29,085 nt of DNA from positions 1 through 29,085 of the forward strand of contig NZ_CAJTUJ010000017.1 in assembly GCF_910579375.1 (NCBI RefSeq), written 5' to 3'. Positions 10,879 through 21,605 of this stretch are shown here, piece after piece (position 1 is the first letter of the stretch; each line of letters begins with the position of its first letter). The stretch comes from an uncultured Rikenella sp. GTDB taxonomy: Bacteria > Bacteroidota > Bacteroidia > Bacteroidales > Rikenellaceae. Under the pieces are notes generated by a model that did not search any database, was not told the DNA's origin, and worked only from the letters and a program-made list of their open reading frames with translations. The position numbers were made by a program, and so were the translations under genes.

Positions 10879-11136
10879 TGCCGCTTTTTGGAAAAAGCGG
10901 CACCAAAAACTTTTATGATAGCTACGCTACTCCTCAGGCTCCGCAGTCTTCATTCTTCGCGGGTCTGTCGGGCTGGGTTTCCGGTGTGGCGCGCTATTTA
11001 TACGGGTAATACCTTAAGCGCGCCCACCGGGGAACCACAGCCCGACGAACAGTCCGGGAATTGGGCGACCGGCAGCTTTAGGATGCGCAAGCATCCTCCA
11101 AAAGTCTTTTGGGTACCTTTTCTTCAGAAAAGGTAC
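10879..11136. repeat. structured repeat element E1 in the rpoB-rpoC spacer
   Basis: In order on plus: hairpin 10879-10902 (TGCCGCTTTTT/AAAAAGCGGCA); linker CCAAAAACTTTT; the short palindrome TAGC-TAC-GCTA; a unique stretch; a central hairpin 10967-11046 whose arms (GTCGGGCTGGGTTTCCGG and its near-complement ending CAGCCCGAC) extend inward through GGCGCGC/GCGCGCC; constant TTGGGCGACCGGCAGC; hairpin AGGATGC/GCATCCT; linker AAAAGTCTTTTG; end hairpin 11113-11136 (GTACCTTTTC/GAAAAGGTAC). It aligns end to end with E2 (15165-15420). Linkers are conserved and stems changed but still paired. Both copies have the same orientation. No transposase is present. Confidence 0.8.
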
Positions 11137-11204
11137 GGTTCGAGGCGGGACAAAGAATCAATACGAAAAAGAGCAAAAACAGCGGTCGAACAAACAGGAT
11201 TGTT
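11137..11204. other. downstream spacer of rpoB
   Basis: A short AT-rich sequence between the repeat element and the rpoB stop codon. No T-tailed terminator is seen on the minus strand here, so the operon probably continues into rpoC. Confidence 0.35.
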
Positions 11205-15047
<3,843 letters not shown>

Positions 15048-15164
15048 GTTCGCTTTTTACGAATGAGTAATGTGTTGAACAGCGCTAAATCTAGGTTCCA
15101 GAACTTTTTTCTCCTGTCTCTTTCGCTCGCTTTTTACACGCCATTCTTTGTGCCGGATAGAACC
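15048..15164. other. rpoB leader region
   Basis: 117 bp upstream of rpoB. It has runs such as CAGAACTTTTTTCTCC. No clear -33/-7 promoter is found on minus. It lies between rpoB and repeat element E2. Confidence 0.35.
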
Positions 15165-15420
15165 GTACCTTTCTTGAAAGAAAGGTACCCAAAGAACTTT
15201 CGTGATAGCTACGCTACGCCTTAGGCTCCGCACTCCTCAATCTTCGCAGATCTGTCGGGCGGGGTTTTCGGCGGGGCGCATGTAATGCGGTAACTACCCC
15301 AATGCGCCCGCGCCGGAAAACCACAGCCCGACAACAATCCGGGAGTTGGGCGACCGGCAGCCCATGGAAAACGTAGTTTTCCCGAAAGTCTTTTTGGTTC
15401 TTTTTCTTCAGAAAAAGAAC
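15165..15420. repeat. structured repeat element E2 in the rplL-rpoB spacer
   Basis: The order is the same as in E1: hairpin 15165-15188 (GTACCTTTCTT/AAGAAAGGTAC with small internal differences); linker CCAAAGAACTTTC; TAGC-TAC-GCTA; a central hairpin 15253-15333 (TGTCGGGC...GCCCGACA outer arms; inner GGGGCGCAT/ATGCGCCC); constant GGGAGTTGGGCGACCGGCAG; hairpin GGAAAAC-GTA-GTTTTCC; linker AAAGTCTTTTTG; end hairpin 15397-15420 (GTTCTTTTTC/GAAAAAGAAC). In the centre, E1 has GCGCGC pairs where E2 has GGCGCAT pairs, so both arms changed together. Transcription of the operon would cross it. Confidence 0.8.
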
Positions 15421-15772
15421 GGTACCCTCCAACACAAGGTAAAGGGTGCAAAAAATGAACGATGACGAAAAAGGAGCAACCAGACCGTTCCGGAGGAGGA
15501 GGGGGTGTTTCTTGTCCGGGTCGCCTTTAGCCTGCGAGGCGGACAACTCTGCTCCCCTGCTCTTGTGGGTCTGTTATTTCCTGGGTGAAGGCGTCGGGGA
15601 GACGGCTTCGGGGGTGGTGTTCGACGGCGCGGAAGGAGGCGCTTTCAAAAACCAGAAAAAGGTGCAAAGCCCACGCGAGGTGAGCCTTACACCGTTCATG
15701 ATTCCCGGGATGGTGGTTTTCAGCGCGTTAGGGTGAAAGCCGAGTGGGTATCCCGGAAAGATGGGAAGCGTC
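15421..15772. other. rplL-proximal part of the rplL-rpoB spacer
   Basis: 352 bp without a convincing gene. One long-range stem, CCGGGAT (15705-15711) with ATCCCGG (15750-15756), lies shortly after the rplL stop on the minus strand and could be part of an attenuator; it lacks a T-run. In other bacteria this spacer holds a partial terminator or processing site that lowers rpoBC relative to ribosomal protein genes, but which part of this one does so cannot be told. Confidence 0.35.
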
Positions 15773-16150
15773 TTACTTCAGTTCGACTTCTGCGCCTGCT
15801 TCTTCGAGCTGTGCTTTCAGGGATTCGGCTTCTTCTTTCGAAACGCCTTCTTTCACTGCTTTCGGTGCGCCGTCTACGAGGTCTTTTGCTTCTTTCAGGC
15901 CGAGACCGGTGAGTTCTTTCACCACTTTCACTACCTGCAATTTAGCCTGGCCGCCGGATTTGAGGATCACGTCGAACGAGCTCTTTTCTGCTGCGCCGCC
16001 TGCTTCGCCGCCTGCGGCCGGTGCTGCAACTGCCACTGCTGCGGCTGCCGGTTCGATACCGTACTCGTCTTTGAGGATGGTTGCGAGTTCGTTGACTTCT
16101 TTAACGGTCAGGTTTACCAGCGATTCTGCCAGTGCTTTGATGTCTGCCAT
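15773..16150 (-). CDS. rplL: 50S ribosomal protein L7/L12
   Basis: 125 aa. It forms the flexible stalk dimers that recruit translation GTPases. The N-terminal dimerisation helix region (MADIKALAESLVNLTVKEVNELATILK) is followed by an Ala/Gly-rich hinge (about 34-54, AAAAVAVAAPAAGG) and the C-terminal domain with FDVILKSGG, LGLKEAKDLVD and a VELK end. It is downstream of rplJ, as usual, but with a 262-bp gap. Confidence 0.97.
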   Translation of the reverse strand: MADIKALAESLVNLTVKEVNELATILKDEYGIEPAAAAVAVAAPAAGGEAGGAAEKSSFDVILKSGGQAKLQVVKVVKELTGLGLKEAKDLVDGAPKAVKEGVSKEEAESLKAQLEEAGAEVELK

Positions 16151-16412
16151 CTTGGGTATTGGTTTGAATGGTTATTAATTGGCTTGTTTGTCTCCTTCCG
16201 AGGGATGTTACCGCTACCTTTGGGCCCGGACGCCCGGTTTCACGCGTGGGTTCGGAGGGTCTCTCCGACGGGTGGAACCTGTCACGGTTGTCGTGGGTCT
16301 ACTCGGTGTCGCGCCCCTCTTCTCGGGGTTACAAACGGGTTTTTGTTTTGTGTCGGTTCTCAAGCGGCGCTATGCGGCGATGTCGCAGCATAGCCCCCGC
16401 CAATAGTCAGTC
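16151..16412. other. long structured rplJ-rplL spacer
   Basis: 262 bp with no gene, much longer than is common for this pair. On the minus strand it can form GCTATGC/GCATAGC (ends at 16366-16395), CCCC-GAGAAGA-GGGG (16313-16328 region) and TCGGAG-AGACC-CTCCGA (about 16251-16268). Nothing resembling E1/E2 linkers is present. It could be a control RNA setting the L10:L12 ratio; that is inference. Confidence 0.4.
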
Positions 16413-16943
16413 CTACTGTGCCCGGTTCTCCAAGGCTTTGACGAGCCCGGAGATTTTGCCGCCGGCTGATCCTTGCAGGGCCGAGATAACGTTCTTGGCC
16501 GGGGATTGCAGCAGGCTGATAACGTCGCCGATGAGTTCTTCGCGGGATTTGATGTTGACGAGCGCTTCGAGCGATGCTTCGCCCATATAGACGCATTCGT
16601 CGACATAAGCCGCTTTGAGCATGGGCTTATCGCCGCCTTTGTCTTTGCGGAATGCTTTGATCAGTTTGGCGGGTGCGTTCCCGGTGTTGGAGAACATAAT
16701 GGAGGTAGATCCTTCCAAAACGCCTACCAGTTCCTGGTCTGCTTTGCCGGTCTGTTCCAAGGCTTTGCCGAGCAGGGTGTTCTTGACGACGATCAGTTTG
16801 ATCTCCTTTTCGAAGCAGGAGCGACGCAAGGCTGCGGTTTGCTCTGCATTCATGCCGGAGATGTCGGCGAGGTAGAAGTGGGTATAGGTTCCGAGCTGAT
16901 CGGCTAAACTCTTGATTACTTCGGATTTTTGTTCCTTTCTCAT
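16413..16943 (-). CDS. rplJ: 50S ribosomal protein L10
   Basis: 176 aa. It anchors L7/L12 dimers to 23S rRNA to form the stalk. The N-terminus MRKEQKSEVIKSLADQL and the conserved VVKNTLLGKALEQT segment fit, and the C-terminal helix (about 140-176) that binds L12 is present. The start is 25 bp from the rplA stop. Confidence 0.97.
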   Translation of the reverse strand: MRKEQKSEVIKSLADQLGTYTHFYLADISGMNAEQTAALRRSCFEKEIKLIVVKNTLLGKALEQTGKADQELVGVLEGSTSIMFSNTGNAPAKLIKAFRKDKGGDKPMLKAAYVDECVYMGEASLEALVNIKSREELIGDVISLLQSPAKNVISALQGSAGGKISGLVKALENRAQ

Positions 16944-16968
16944 CTCTCAGTTTCTTGTGGTTAGTCGA

Positions 16969-17658
16969 TTAGTCTACGGATTTCGGGTCGATCTGCAAAC
17001 CGGGGCTCATGGTGGTGGAGAGGTAGATGCTCTTCACGTAGGTCCCTTTGGCAGCTGCGGGTTTGAGTTTCAGGATGGTGCGCAGGAACTCTTTGGCGTT
17101 GTCTTCGATCTGTTTGGCTTCGAAAGAGACTTTCCCGATAGAGGTGTGCACGATCCCGAATTTATCGACTTTGAAGTCGATTTTCCCGGCTTTGACTTCT
17201 TCGACTGCTTTGCCGACTTCCATGGTTACGGTACCGGTCTTGGGGTTGGGCATGAGGCCTCGGGGGCCGAGCACGCGGCCCAAGGCGCCGACTTTGGCCA
17301 TGACGTTCGGGGTACAGATAATCACGTCGACATCGGTCCACCCTCCCTTGATTTTCTCTACGTATTCGTCGAGGCCGACAAAATCTGCGCCTGCTGCACT
17401 GGCTTCGGCTTCTTTGTCGGGGGTGCAGAGTACGAGTACGCGAACGGTCTTCCCTGTCCCATGGGGCAAGGTGACGACGCCGCGAACCATCTGGTTGGCT
17501 TTCCGGGGGTCGACGCCGAGACGGACGTCGATGTCGACGGAGGCGTCGAATTTGGTGAAGGTGATATCTTTGAGCAGTGCCGCTGCTTCGTCTACTTTGT
17601 GAACTTTTCCGGGTTCTACTTTGGCGAGGACGGCTTTTCTATTTTTGGTCAGTTTCAT
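16969..17658 (-). CDS. rplA: 50S ribosomal protein L1
   Basis: 229 aa, full length. It binds 23S rRNA at the L1 stalk and in many bacteria represses its own rplKA mRNA. The N-terminal MKLTKNRKAVLAKVE, the middle GLMPNPKTGTVT signature and the end (YLSTTMSPGLQID) are typical. The gene starts 23 bp after rplK. Confidence 0.97.
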   Translation of the reverse strand: MKLTKNRKAVLAKVEPGKVHKVDEAAALLKDITFTKFDASVDIDVRLGVDPRKANQMVRGVVTLPHGTGKTVRVLVLCTPDKEAEASAAGADFVGLDEYVEKIKGGWTDVDVIICTPNVMAKVGALGRVLGPRGLMPNPKTGTVTMEVGKAVEEVKAGKIDFKVDKFGIVHTSIGKVSFEAKQIEDNAKEFLRTILKLKPAAAKGTYVKSIYLSTTMSPGLQIDPKSVD

Positions 17659-17681
17659 AGGGTGTGGTCTCCTCTCCTCGG

Positions 17682-18125
17682 TTAGTTGTTTGTCGGAAAT
17701 TCACCGGTGACGCTGATCCCCATACTGCGGGCGGTACCTGCGACCATCCGCATGGCGGATTCGACGGTGAAGCAGTTCATGTCTTCCATCTTCTCTTTGG
17801 CGATGGTCTGGATCTGTTCCCAGGTCACGGAGGCGACTTTTTTCCGGTTGGGTTCTGCTGAACCCGACTGAATCTTAGCGGCTTCTTTGAGCTGGACGGC
17901 GACGGGGGGTTGTTTGACGATGAAGTCGAAGGACTTGTCGCTGTAAACGGTAATGACCACGGGCAGTACTTTGCCTGCTTTGTCCTGCGTCTTTGCGTTG
18001 AATTGCTTGCAGAACTCCATGATATTGACCCCCTTGGAACCCAAGGCGGGGCCTACGGGCGGCGAGGGGTTCGCCGCGCCACCTTTGATTTGCAGTTTGA
18101 TGAAACCTGCAACTTCTTTGGCCAT
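17682..18125 (-). CDS. rplK: 50S ribosomal protein L11
   Basis: 147 aa. It binds the GTPase-associated centre of 23S rRNA. Pro-rich ANPSPPVGPALGSKGVN (18-34) and the C-terminal domain segment AGTARSMGI are present. It lies 25 bp after nusG in the usual order. Confidence 0.97.
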   Translation of the reverse strand: MAKEVAGFIKLQIKGGAANPSPPVGPALGSKGVNIMEFCKQFNAKTQDKAGKVLPVVITVYSDKSFDFIVKQPPVAVQLKEAAKIQSGSAEPNRKKVASVTWEQIQTIAKEKMEDMNCFTVESAMRMVAGTARSMGISVTGEFPTNN

Positions 18126-18150
18126 AGTGCGTGTCTAAAAAATCGTGTAA

Positions 18151-18714
18151 CTACTCTTTTTCTACTTGCATAAAACTCAGTTCCATCGGAGTCTTACGCC
18201 CGAATATCTTGACGGAAACGTGGAGTTTTTTCCGTTCGTTGTCGACTTTTTCGATGGTGCCGACGAAGGAAGCAAAGGGTCCGTCGATCACCTTGACGGA
18301 TTCGCCTTCCACGTAAGGGGTTTCGTTTTCTTCCTCTTGCGTGGCGAGCTCGTCCACCCGACCCAGAATCCGACTGACTTCCTGCGGCCTGAGAGGGGTG
18401 GCTTGCAGGGTGGATTCTTTGGTGTCGCTCAAAAAGCCGAGTACGTTCGGGGCGTTTCTCAAGATATGCGGTATTTCGCCCACGAGGGCGGCTTGTACCA
18501 AGACGTAGCCGGGATAGGAAATGCGTTCTTTGGTGATTTTCTTCCCGTTGCGTACTTGATATACTTTTTCGGTGGGAATAAGCACTTGGGCGATGGAGTC
18601 TTCCAGGTGCAAGGTGCGGATCTCGGATTCGAGATATTCCTTGACTTTTTTCTCTTTACCGCCGATGGCACGTATGACGTACCATTCCAGGACGGGTTTT
18701 TCTCCGTTGCTCAT
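18151..18714 (-). CDS. nusG: transcription termination/antitermination protein NusG
   Basis: 187 aa. It binds RNA polymerase through its NGN domain (WYVIRAIGGKEKKVKEYLES, about 11-30) and couples to ribosomes or Rho through a C-terminal KOW domain (VKVIDGPFASFVGTIEKV, about 138-155). In the middle, SYPGYVLVQA fits the family PGYvlv motif. The linker (about 110-130) is acidic (EEENETP). It sits between secE and rplK as in most bacteria. Confidence 0.97.
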   Translation of the reverse strand: MSNGEKPVLEWYVIRAIGGKEKKVKEYLESEIRTLHLEDSIAQVLIPTEKVYQVRNGKKITKERISYPGYVLVQAALVGEIPHILRNAPNVLGFLSDTKESTLQATPLRPQEVSRILGRVDELATQEEENETPYVEGESVKVIDGPFASFVGTIEKVDNERKKLHVSVKIFGRKTPMELSFMQVEKE

Positions 18715-18800
18715 TCCGCGTATACTAATATTCTGAAATCCTACTTGCTGTGCGTGTGGGTGCGATGGGGATCGCGCCGGAAGGGGGGTAAATTACGGGG

Positions 18801-18989
18801 CTAATACAAAATGCTGTATATGCCTTTCATAATGGTTTCGAAGCTGATGTCCATGGCGAGGATCACGAGGGCCAGGATCAGGGAGGCGATCATGACGACG
18901 ATGGCGCTGTTCTGGAGGGAGCTCCAGGTGGGCCAAGTGACTTTGTGGACGAGTTCGTTGTATGCTTCTTTGAAGTAGGTGGATTTCAT
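18801..18989 (-). CDS. secE: preprotein translocase subunit SecE
   Basis: 62 aa, the short single-membrane-segment form. It stabilises SecY in the Sec channel. The amphipathic region before the membrane has ELVHKVTWPTWSSLQNS, the SecE hallmark (KVxWP), followed by a hydrophobic helix at about 29-47 (AIVVMIASLILALVILAM). An 86-bp gap precedes nusG. Confidence 0.95.
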   Translation of the reverse strand: MKSTYFKEAYNELVHKVTWPTWSSLQNSAIVVMIASLILALVILAMDISFETIMKGIYSILY

Positions 18990-19003
18990 AATCGGGGTTC
19001 CAT

Positions 19004-19036
19004 TAAAAACGGGAGAGGAGTGGTGTGCTCCTCGTC
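19004..19036 (-). terminator. weak terminator-like hairpin before secE
   Basis: A GAGGAG/CTCCTC stem with a 7-nt loop, read on minus and followed by TCCCGTTTTTAATGG. It sits between the 161-aa gene and secE, and may attenuate rather than end transcription. Confidence 0.3.
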
Positions 19037-19071
19037 CGAATGGGTATGTGGTCTCTTTGTAGTATACTATA

Positions 19072-19557
19072 TTACTCTTCCGTATCAGCCGTAGAGGCAG
19101 GCACCGGTTCTTGCGTGGTGTCGTCCTGGTTCTGTTTCCACCAGTAGTATCCGCCGATGGCGGCGATCACGAGCAGGAGGATGAGTTTCCCGCCGATGCG
19201 GTTCCAGAAGGAGAGTTTCGGGTCTTTCGGCAGGTCCCAGCCGTATTCGGTGGCGAATCCATCGATGTCTTCGTCGTCCAGGGTGTAGATGGTTTTGTCG
19301 GCTGCGTCATAAACGGCGTACTGGCGTTCGCCGTAGTTCCAGATGGGGACGTAGAACAAGGAGAATTGTTCGAAGCCGACGCCGAACTGTAAGGTGTGGC
19401 CGTTATCCAAGGTAACGGAGTCGGGCAGGTCGTACATTTTCTGGAATTCCGGCCCGTTGCCGTACAGGATGGTGGCGCGTCTGGCTTCGGCGGATTCGGT
19501 GAGGAGTCCGAGGGCCAGAACGAAAGCGGCGCAGAGGGTGAGGTAAATTTTTTTCAT
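19072..19557 (-). CDS. conserved-looking secreted/membrane protein of unknown function
   Basis: 161 aa; I do not recognise a named domain. A signal peptide (MKKIYLTLCAAFVLALGLLT, cleavage near AEA-R at 25) is followed by a short globular part about 95 residues long. That part is rich in aromatics (FGVGFEQFSLFYVPIWNYG, about 58-76) and has an acidic stretch DDEDID (94-99). A hydrophobic helix lies at about 122-140 (GGKLILLLVIAAIGGYYWW) and the tail is polar and acidic. The topology suggests an envelope protein held by its C-terminal helix. It lies 52 bp after tRNA-Trp and before secE, so it is probably cotranscribed with translation genes. A role near the Sec machinery is only a guess. Confidence 0.7.
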   Translation of the reverse strand: MKKIYLTLCAAFVLALGLLTESAEARRATILYGNGPEFQKMYDLPDSVTLDNGHTLQFGVGFEQFSLFYVPIWNYGERQYAVYDAADKTIYTLDDEDIDGFATEYGWDLPKDPKLSFWNRIGGKLILLLVIAAIGGYYWWKQNQDDTTQEPVPASTADTEE

Positions 19558-19609
19558 GTGTGAATATGTTTCCGGCGGCGAAACTGCGCGAGTGGTACCG
19601 GCCGGGTGG

Positions 19610-19680
19610 CAGGGGTGGAGAGATTCGAACTCCCATCAACGGTTTTGGAGACCGCTATTCTGCCCTTGAACTACACCCCT
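19610..19680 (-). tRNA. tRNA-Trp (CCA)
   Basis: On minus the acceptor pairs AGGGGTG with CACCCCT, with G as discriminator. The anticodon loop reads CTCCAAA with anticodon CCA, and the T-arm holds GTTCGAATC. It is 71 nt; no CCA is encoded. It lies between tuf and the 161-aa gene, immediately after the tuf terminator. Confidence 0.95.
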
Positions 19681-19682
19681 GT

Positions 19683-19715
19683 AAAAATGAGGCGGCGCGG
19701 TGGGCACCGCCTCAT
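19683..19715 (-). terminator. terminator between tuf and tRNA-Trp
   Basis: A stem ATGAGGCGG/CCGCCTCAT (19687-19715), with an inner GGTG/CACC-like loop, is followed on minus by TTTTTAC, which runs straight into the tRNA-Trp acceptor. A smaller hairpin, ATCCC-TTGC-GGGAT, lies at 19726-19739. This may end the tuf mRNA or let only part of the transcripts continue into tRNA-Trp and secE-nusG. Confidence 0.7.
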
Positions 19716-19745
19716 GGTGTATGGCATCCCTTGCGGGATAATTAG

Positions 19746-20933
19746 TTAGGCGATGATTTCGGTGATCTGCCCTGCACCCACGGTACGGCCGCCTTCGCGG
19801 ATGGCGAAACGGAGACCGACGTTGATAGCTACCGGGTAGATGAGTTCCACGGTGATGGTAACGTTGTCGCCCGGCATGACCATTTCAACGCCGTCGGGGA
19901 GTTGTACTTCACCGGTTACGTCCAAGGTACGGAGGTAGAACTGCGGACGGTATTTGTTGTGGAACGGGGTGTGACGCCCACCTTCTTCTTTCTTCAGGAT
20001 ATAGACTTCAGCCTTGAATTTGGTGTGCGGGGTGATCGAACCCGGTTTGGCAACGACCATACCGCGTTTCACTTCTTTCTTGTCGATACCGCGCATCAGC
20101 AGCCCGACGTTGTCCCCTGCTTCCCCTTCGTCGAGGAGTTTGCGGAACATTTCGACGCCGGTACATACCGATTTCTTGGCTTTTTCGCCCAAGCCGACGA
20201 TTTCGACTTCATCCCCTACGTGGATAACGCCGGTTTCGATACGGCCGGTCAGCACGGTACCGCGACCGGTGATCGAGAAGACGTCTTCGACGGGCATCAG
20301 GAAGGGTTTTTCGTTTTCACGGGGCGGAATCGGAATATAGGTATCCACCGCATCCATGAGTTCCATGATTTTTTCTTCCCACTGTGCTTCGCCGTTCAAG
20401 CCGCCGAGTGCAGAACCGCGGATGATCGGGGTGTTGTCGCCGTCGAATTCGTATTTGCTGAGCAGGTCGCGTACTTCGAGTTCGACGAGGTCGAGCATTT
20501 CGGGGTCGTCGACCATGTCGCATTTGTTCAGGAAGACTACGATACGCGGTACGTTCACCTGGCGGGCGAGCAGTACGTGTTCGTTGGTCTGGGGCATCGG
20601 ACCGTCGGTCGCTGCTACAACCAGGATGGCGCCGTCCATCTGTGCGGCACCGGTTACCATGTTCTTCACGTAGTCGGCGTGGCCGGGGCAGTCTACGTGT
20701 GCGTAGTGGCGGTTGGCGGTCGAGTATTCTACGTGCGAGGTGTTGATGGTGATCCCGCGTTCTTTTTCTTCGGGAGCGTTGTCGATCGAGTCGAACGAAC
20801 GGAGTTCGGACAAACCTTTCTTGGCGAGAACGGTGGTAATCGCTGCGGTCAAGGTGGTCTTACCGTGGTCTACGTGACCGATGGTACCGATATTGACGTG
20901 CGGTTTCGACCGGTCGAATTTTTCTTTTGCCAT
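19746..20933 (-). CDS. tuf: elongation factor Tu
   Basis: 395 aa. EF-Tu-GTP delivers aminoacyl-tRNA to the ribosome. G1 GHVDHGKT (19-26), the switch region EKERGITI (about 57-64), G3 DCPGH and G4 NKCD are intact. The C-terminal beta barrels end with GGRTVGAGQITEIIA. It is the only tuf copy in this window and is cotranscribed downstream of tRNA-Tyr and tRNA-Gly, the common tRNA-tuf arrangement. Confidence 0.98.
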   Translation of the reverse strand: MAKEKFDRSKPHVNIGTIGHVDHGKTTLTAAITTVLAKKGLSELRSFDSIDNAPEEKERGITINTSHVEYSTANRHYAHVDCPGHADYVKNMVTGAAQMDGAILVVAATDGPMPQTNEHVLLARQVNVPRIVVFLNKCDMVDDPEMLDLVELEVRDLLSKYEFDGDNTPIIRGSALGGLNGEAQWEEKIMELMDAVDTYIPIPPRENEKPFLMPVEDVFSITGRGTVLTGRIETGVIHVGDEVEIVGLGEKAKKSVCTGVEMFRKLLDEGEAGDNVGLLMRGIDKKEVKRGMVVAKPGSITPHTKFKAEVYILKKEEGGRHTPFHNKYRPQFYLRTLDVTGEVQLPDGVEMVMPGDNVTITVELIYPVAINVGLRFAIREGGRTVGAGQITEIIA

Positions 20934-20980
20934 GGGTTGTAAGCGTTTTTAATTGTTGTTTGTTTGTCTCTTATTAAAAG

Positions 20981-21053
20981 AGCGGAAGACGAGATTCGAA
21001 CCCGCGACCCTTAGCTTGGAAGGCTAATGCTCTACCGACTGAGCTACTTCCGC
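20981..21053 (-). tRNA. tRNA-Gly (TCC)
   Basis: On minus the acceptor GCGGAAG pairs with CTTCCGC and the discriminator is T. The D-arm is GCTCAGTCGGTAGAGC, the anticodon loop CTTCCAA gives TCC, and the T-arm is GGGTTCGAATC. It is 73 nt, 47 bp upstream of tuf. Confidence 0.95.
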
Positions 21054-21124
21054 TTGTTTTCGGTGGTGTTTGCGAGGGGGTGTGCCGTTGTTCTTGTATG
21101 CCTCTTTTGTTTTAAGGCGGAGAG

Positions 21125-21202
21125 GATTACGTCACTAATGTGACGTGATCATTGTCTCCGTTTACCCCTGAGATGGATTACGTCACTGGCGTGCCGTGAT
21201 CC
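21125..21202. repeat. two tandem 51-bp units, each a GATTACGTCAC hairpin
   Basis: Hairpin 21125-21150 has GATTACGTCAC/GTGACGTGATC arms around TAAT. Hairpin 21175-21202 has GGATTACGTCAC/GTGCCGTGATCC arms around TGGC. The two left arms are identical over GGATTACGTCACT and start exactly 51 bp apart, so this is a tandem duplication. The right arms differ but keep most pairing. Confidence 0.6.
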
Positions 21203-21240
21203 ACGGCCTCCCGGCGGGACCCCTACAATAAAACTCTATC

Positions 21241-21357
21241 GCCGGCAACCTCATGAACTGCGTTCATTTCTGGTTTTCCGCCAGTCCTCGCCTTGCAAGC
21301 GAGCTTGCGGCGGGACTGCCTGCAAACCAGAGCCTGACGGCTGAACGGCTTGCCGGA
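21241..21357. repeat. clover-like multi-hairpin structure between tRNA-Tyr and tRNA-Gly
   Basis: Outer stem CCGGCAA (21242-21248) pairs with TTGCCGG (21350-21356). Inside are ATGAAC-TGC-GTTCAT (21253-21267); a longer stem CTGGTTT...AAACCAG (from 21270 to 21330) that contains GCAAGC-GA-GCTTGC (21295-21308); and AGCC-TGAC-GGCT (21331-21342). It lacks a T-loop, so it is not a tRNA. It lies inside the tRNA-tuf transcription unit and would be copied into RNA. Confidence 0.5.
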
Positions 21358-21373
21358 TGATAAACTTTTTTTG

Positions 21374-21455
21374 TGGGCGGAGATGGATTCGAACCACCGA
21401 AGTCGAAGACAGCAGATTTACAGTCTGCCCCATTTGGCCACTCTGGTATCCGCCC
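21374..21455 (-). tRNA. tRNA-Tyr (GTA)
   Basis: On minus the acceptor GGGCGGA pairs with TCCGCCC and the discriminator is A. The anticodon loop CTGTAAA gives GTA, and a long variable arm (about CTGTCTTCGACTTCGG) is typical of tRNA-Tyr. It is 82 nt and the first gene of the tuf-rpoC run. Confidence 0.95.
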
Positions 21456-21511
21456 GAGTTTCAACCTGTTAGCATTTCCCTGAAAAAGGGAGAACAGGAC
21501 ATTTCGGACGA

Positions 21512-21542
21512 CAAAGATAGGCATTGGTTTTGAATTTCCAAA
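21512..21542 (-). promoter_or_regulatory. Bacteroidetes-type promoter for the tRNA-Tyr/tuf unit
   Basis: On minus, -33 TTTG (21539-21542) and -7 TATCTTTG (21512-21519) are separated by exactly 19 nt, a full match to the known TTTG-N19-TAnnTTTG consensus. The predicted start is about 50 nt upstream of tRNA-Tyr. It is the best promoter in the window. Confidence 0.85.
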
Positions 21543-21605
21543 CTTTTTCGTCCTTTACCCTGCTTTTTTTCAACCTATTAGACGGGAGGGGTGAAAAAGG
21601 GAGGG

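Noticed and set aside
21241..21357. An additional tRNA
   Set aside because: No T-loop GTTCGAAT, no anticodon arm of normal geometry, and the acceptor lacks a CCA or discriminator.
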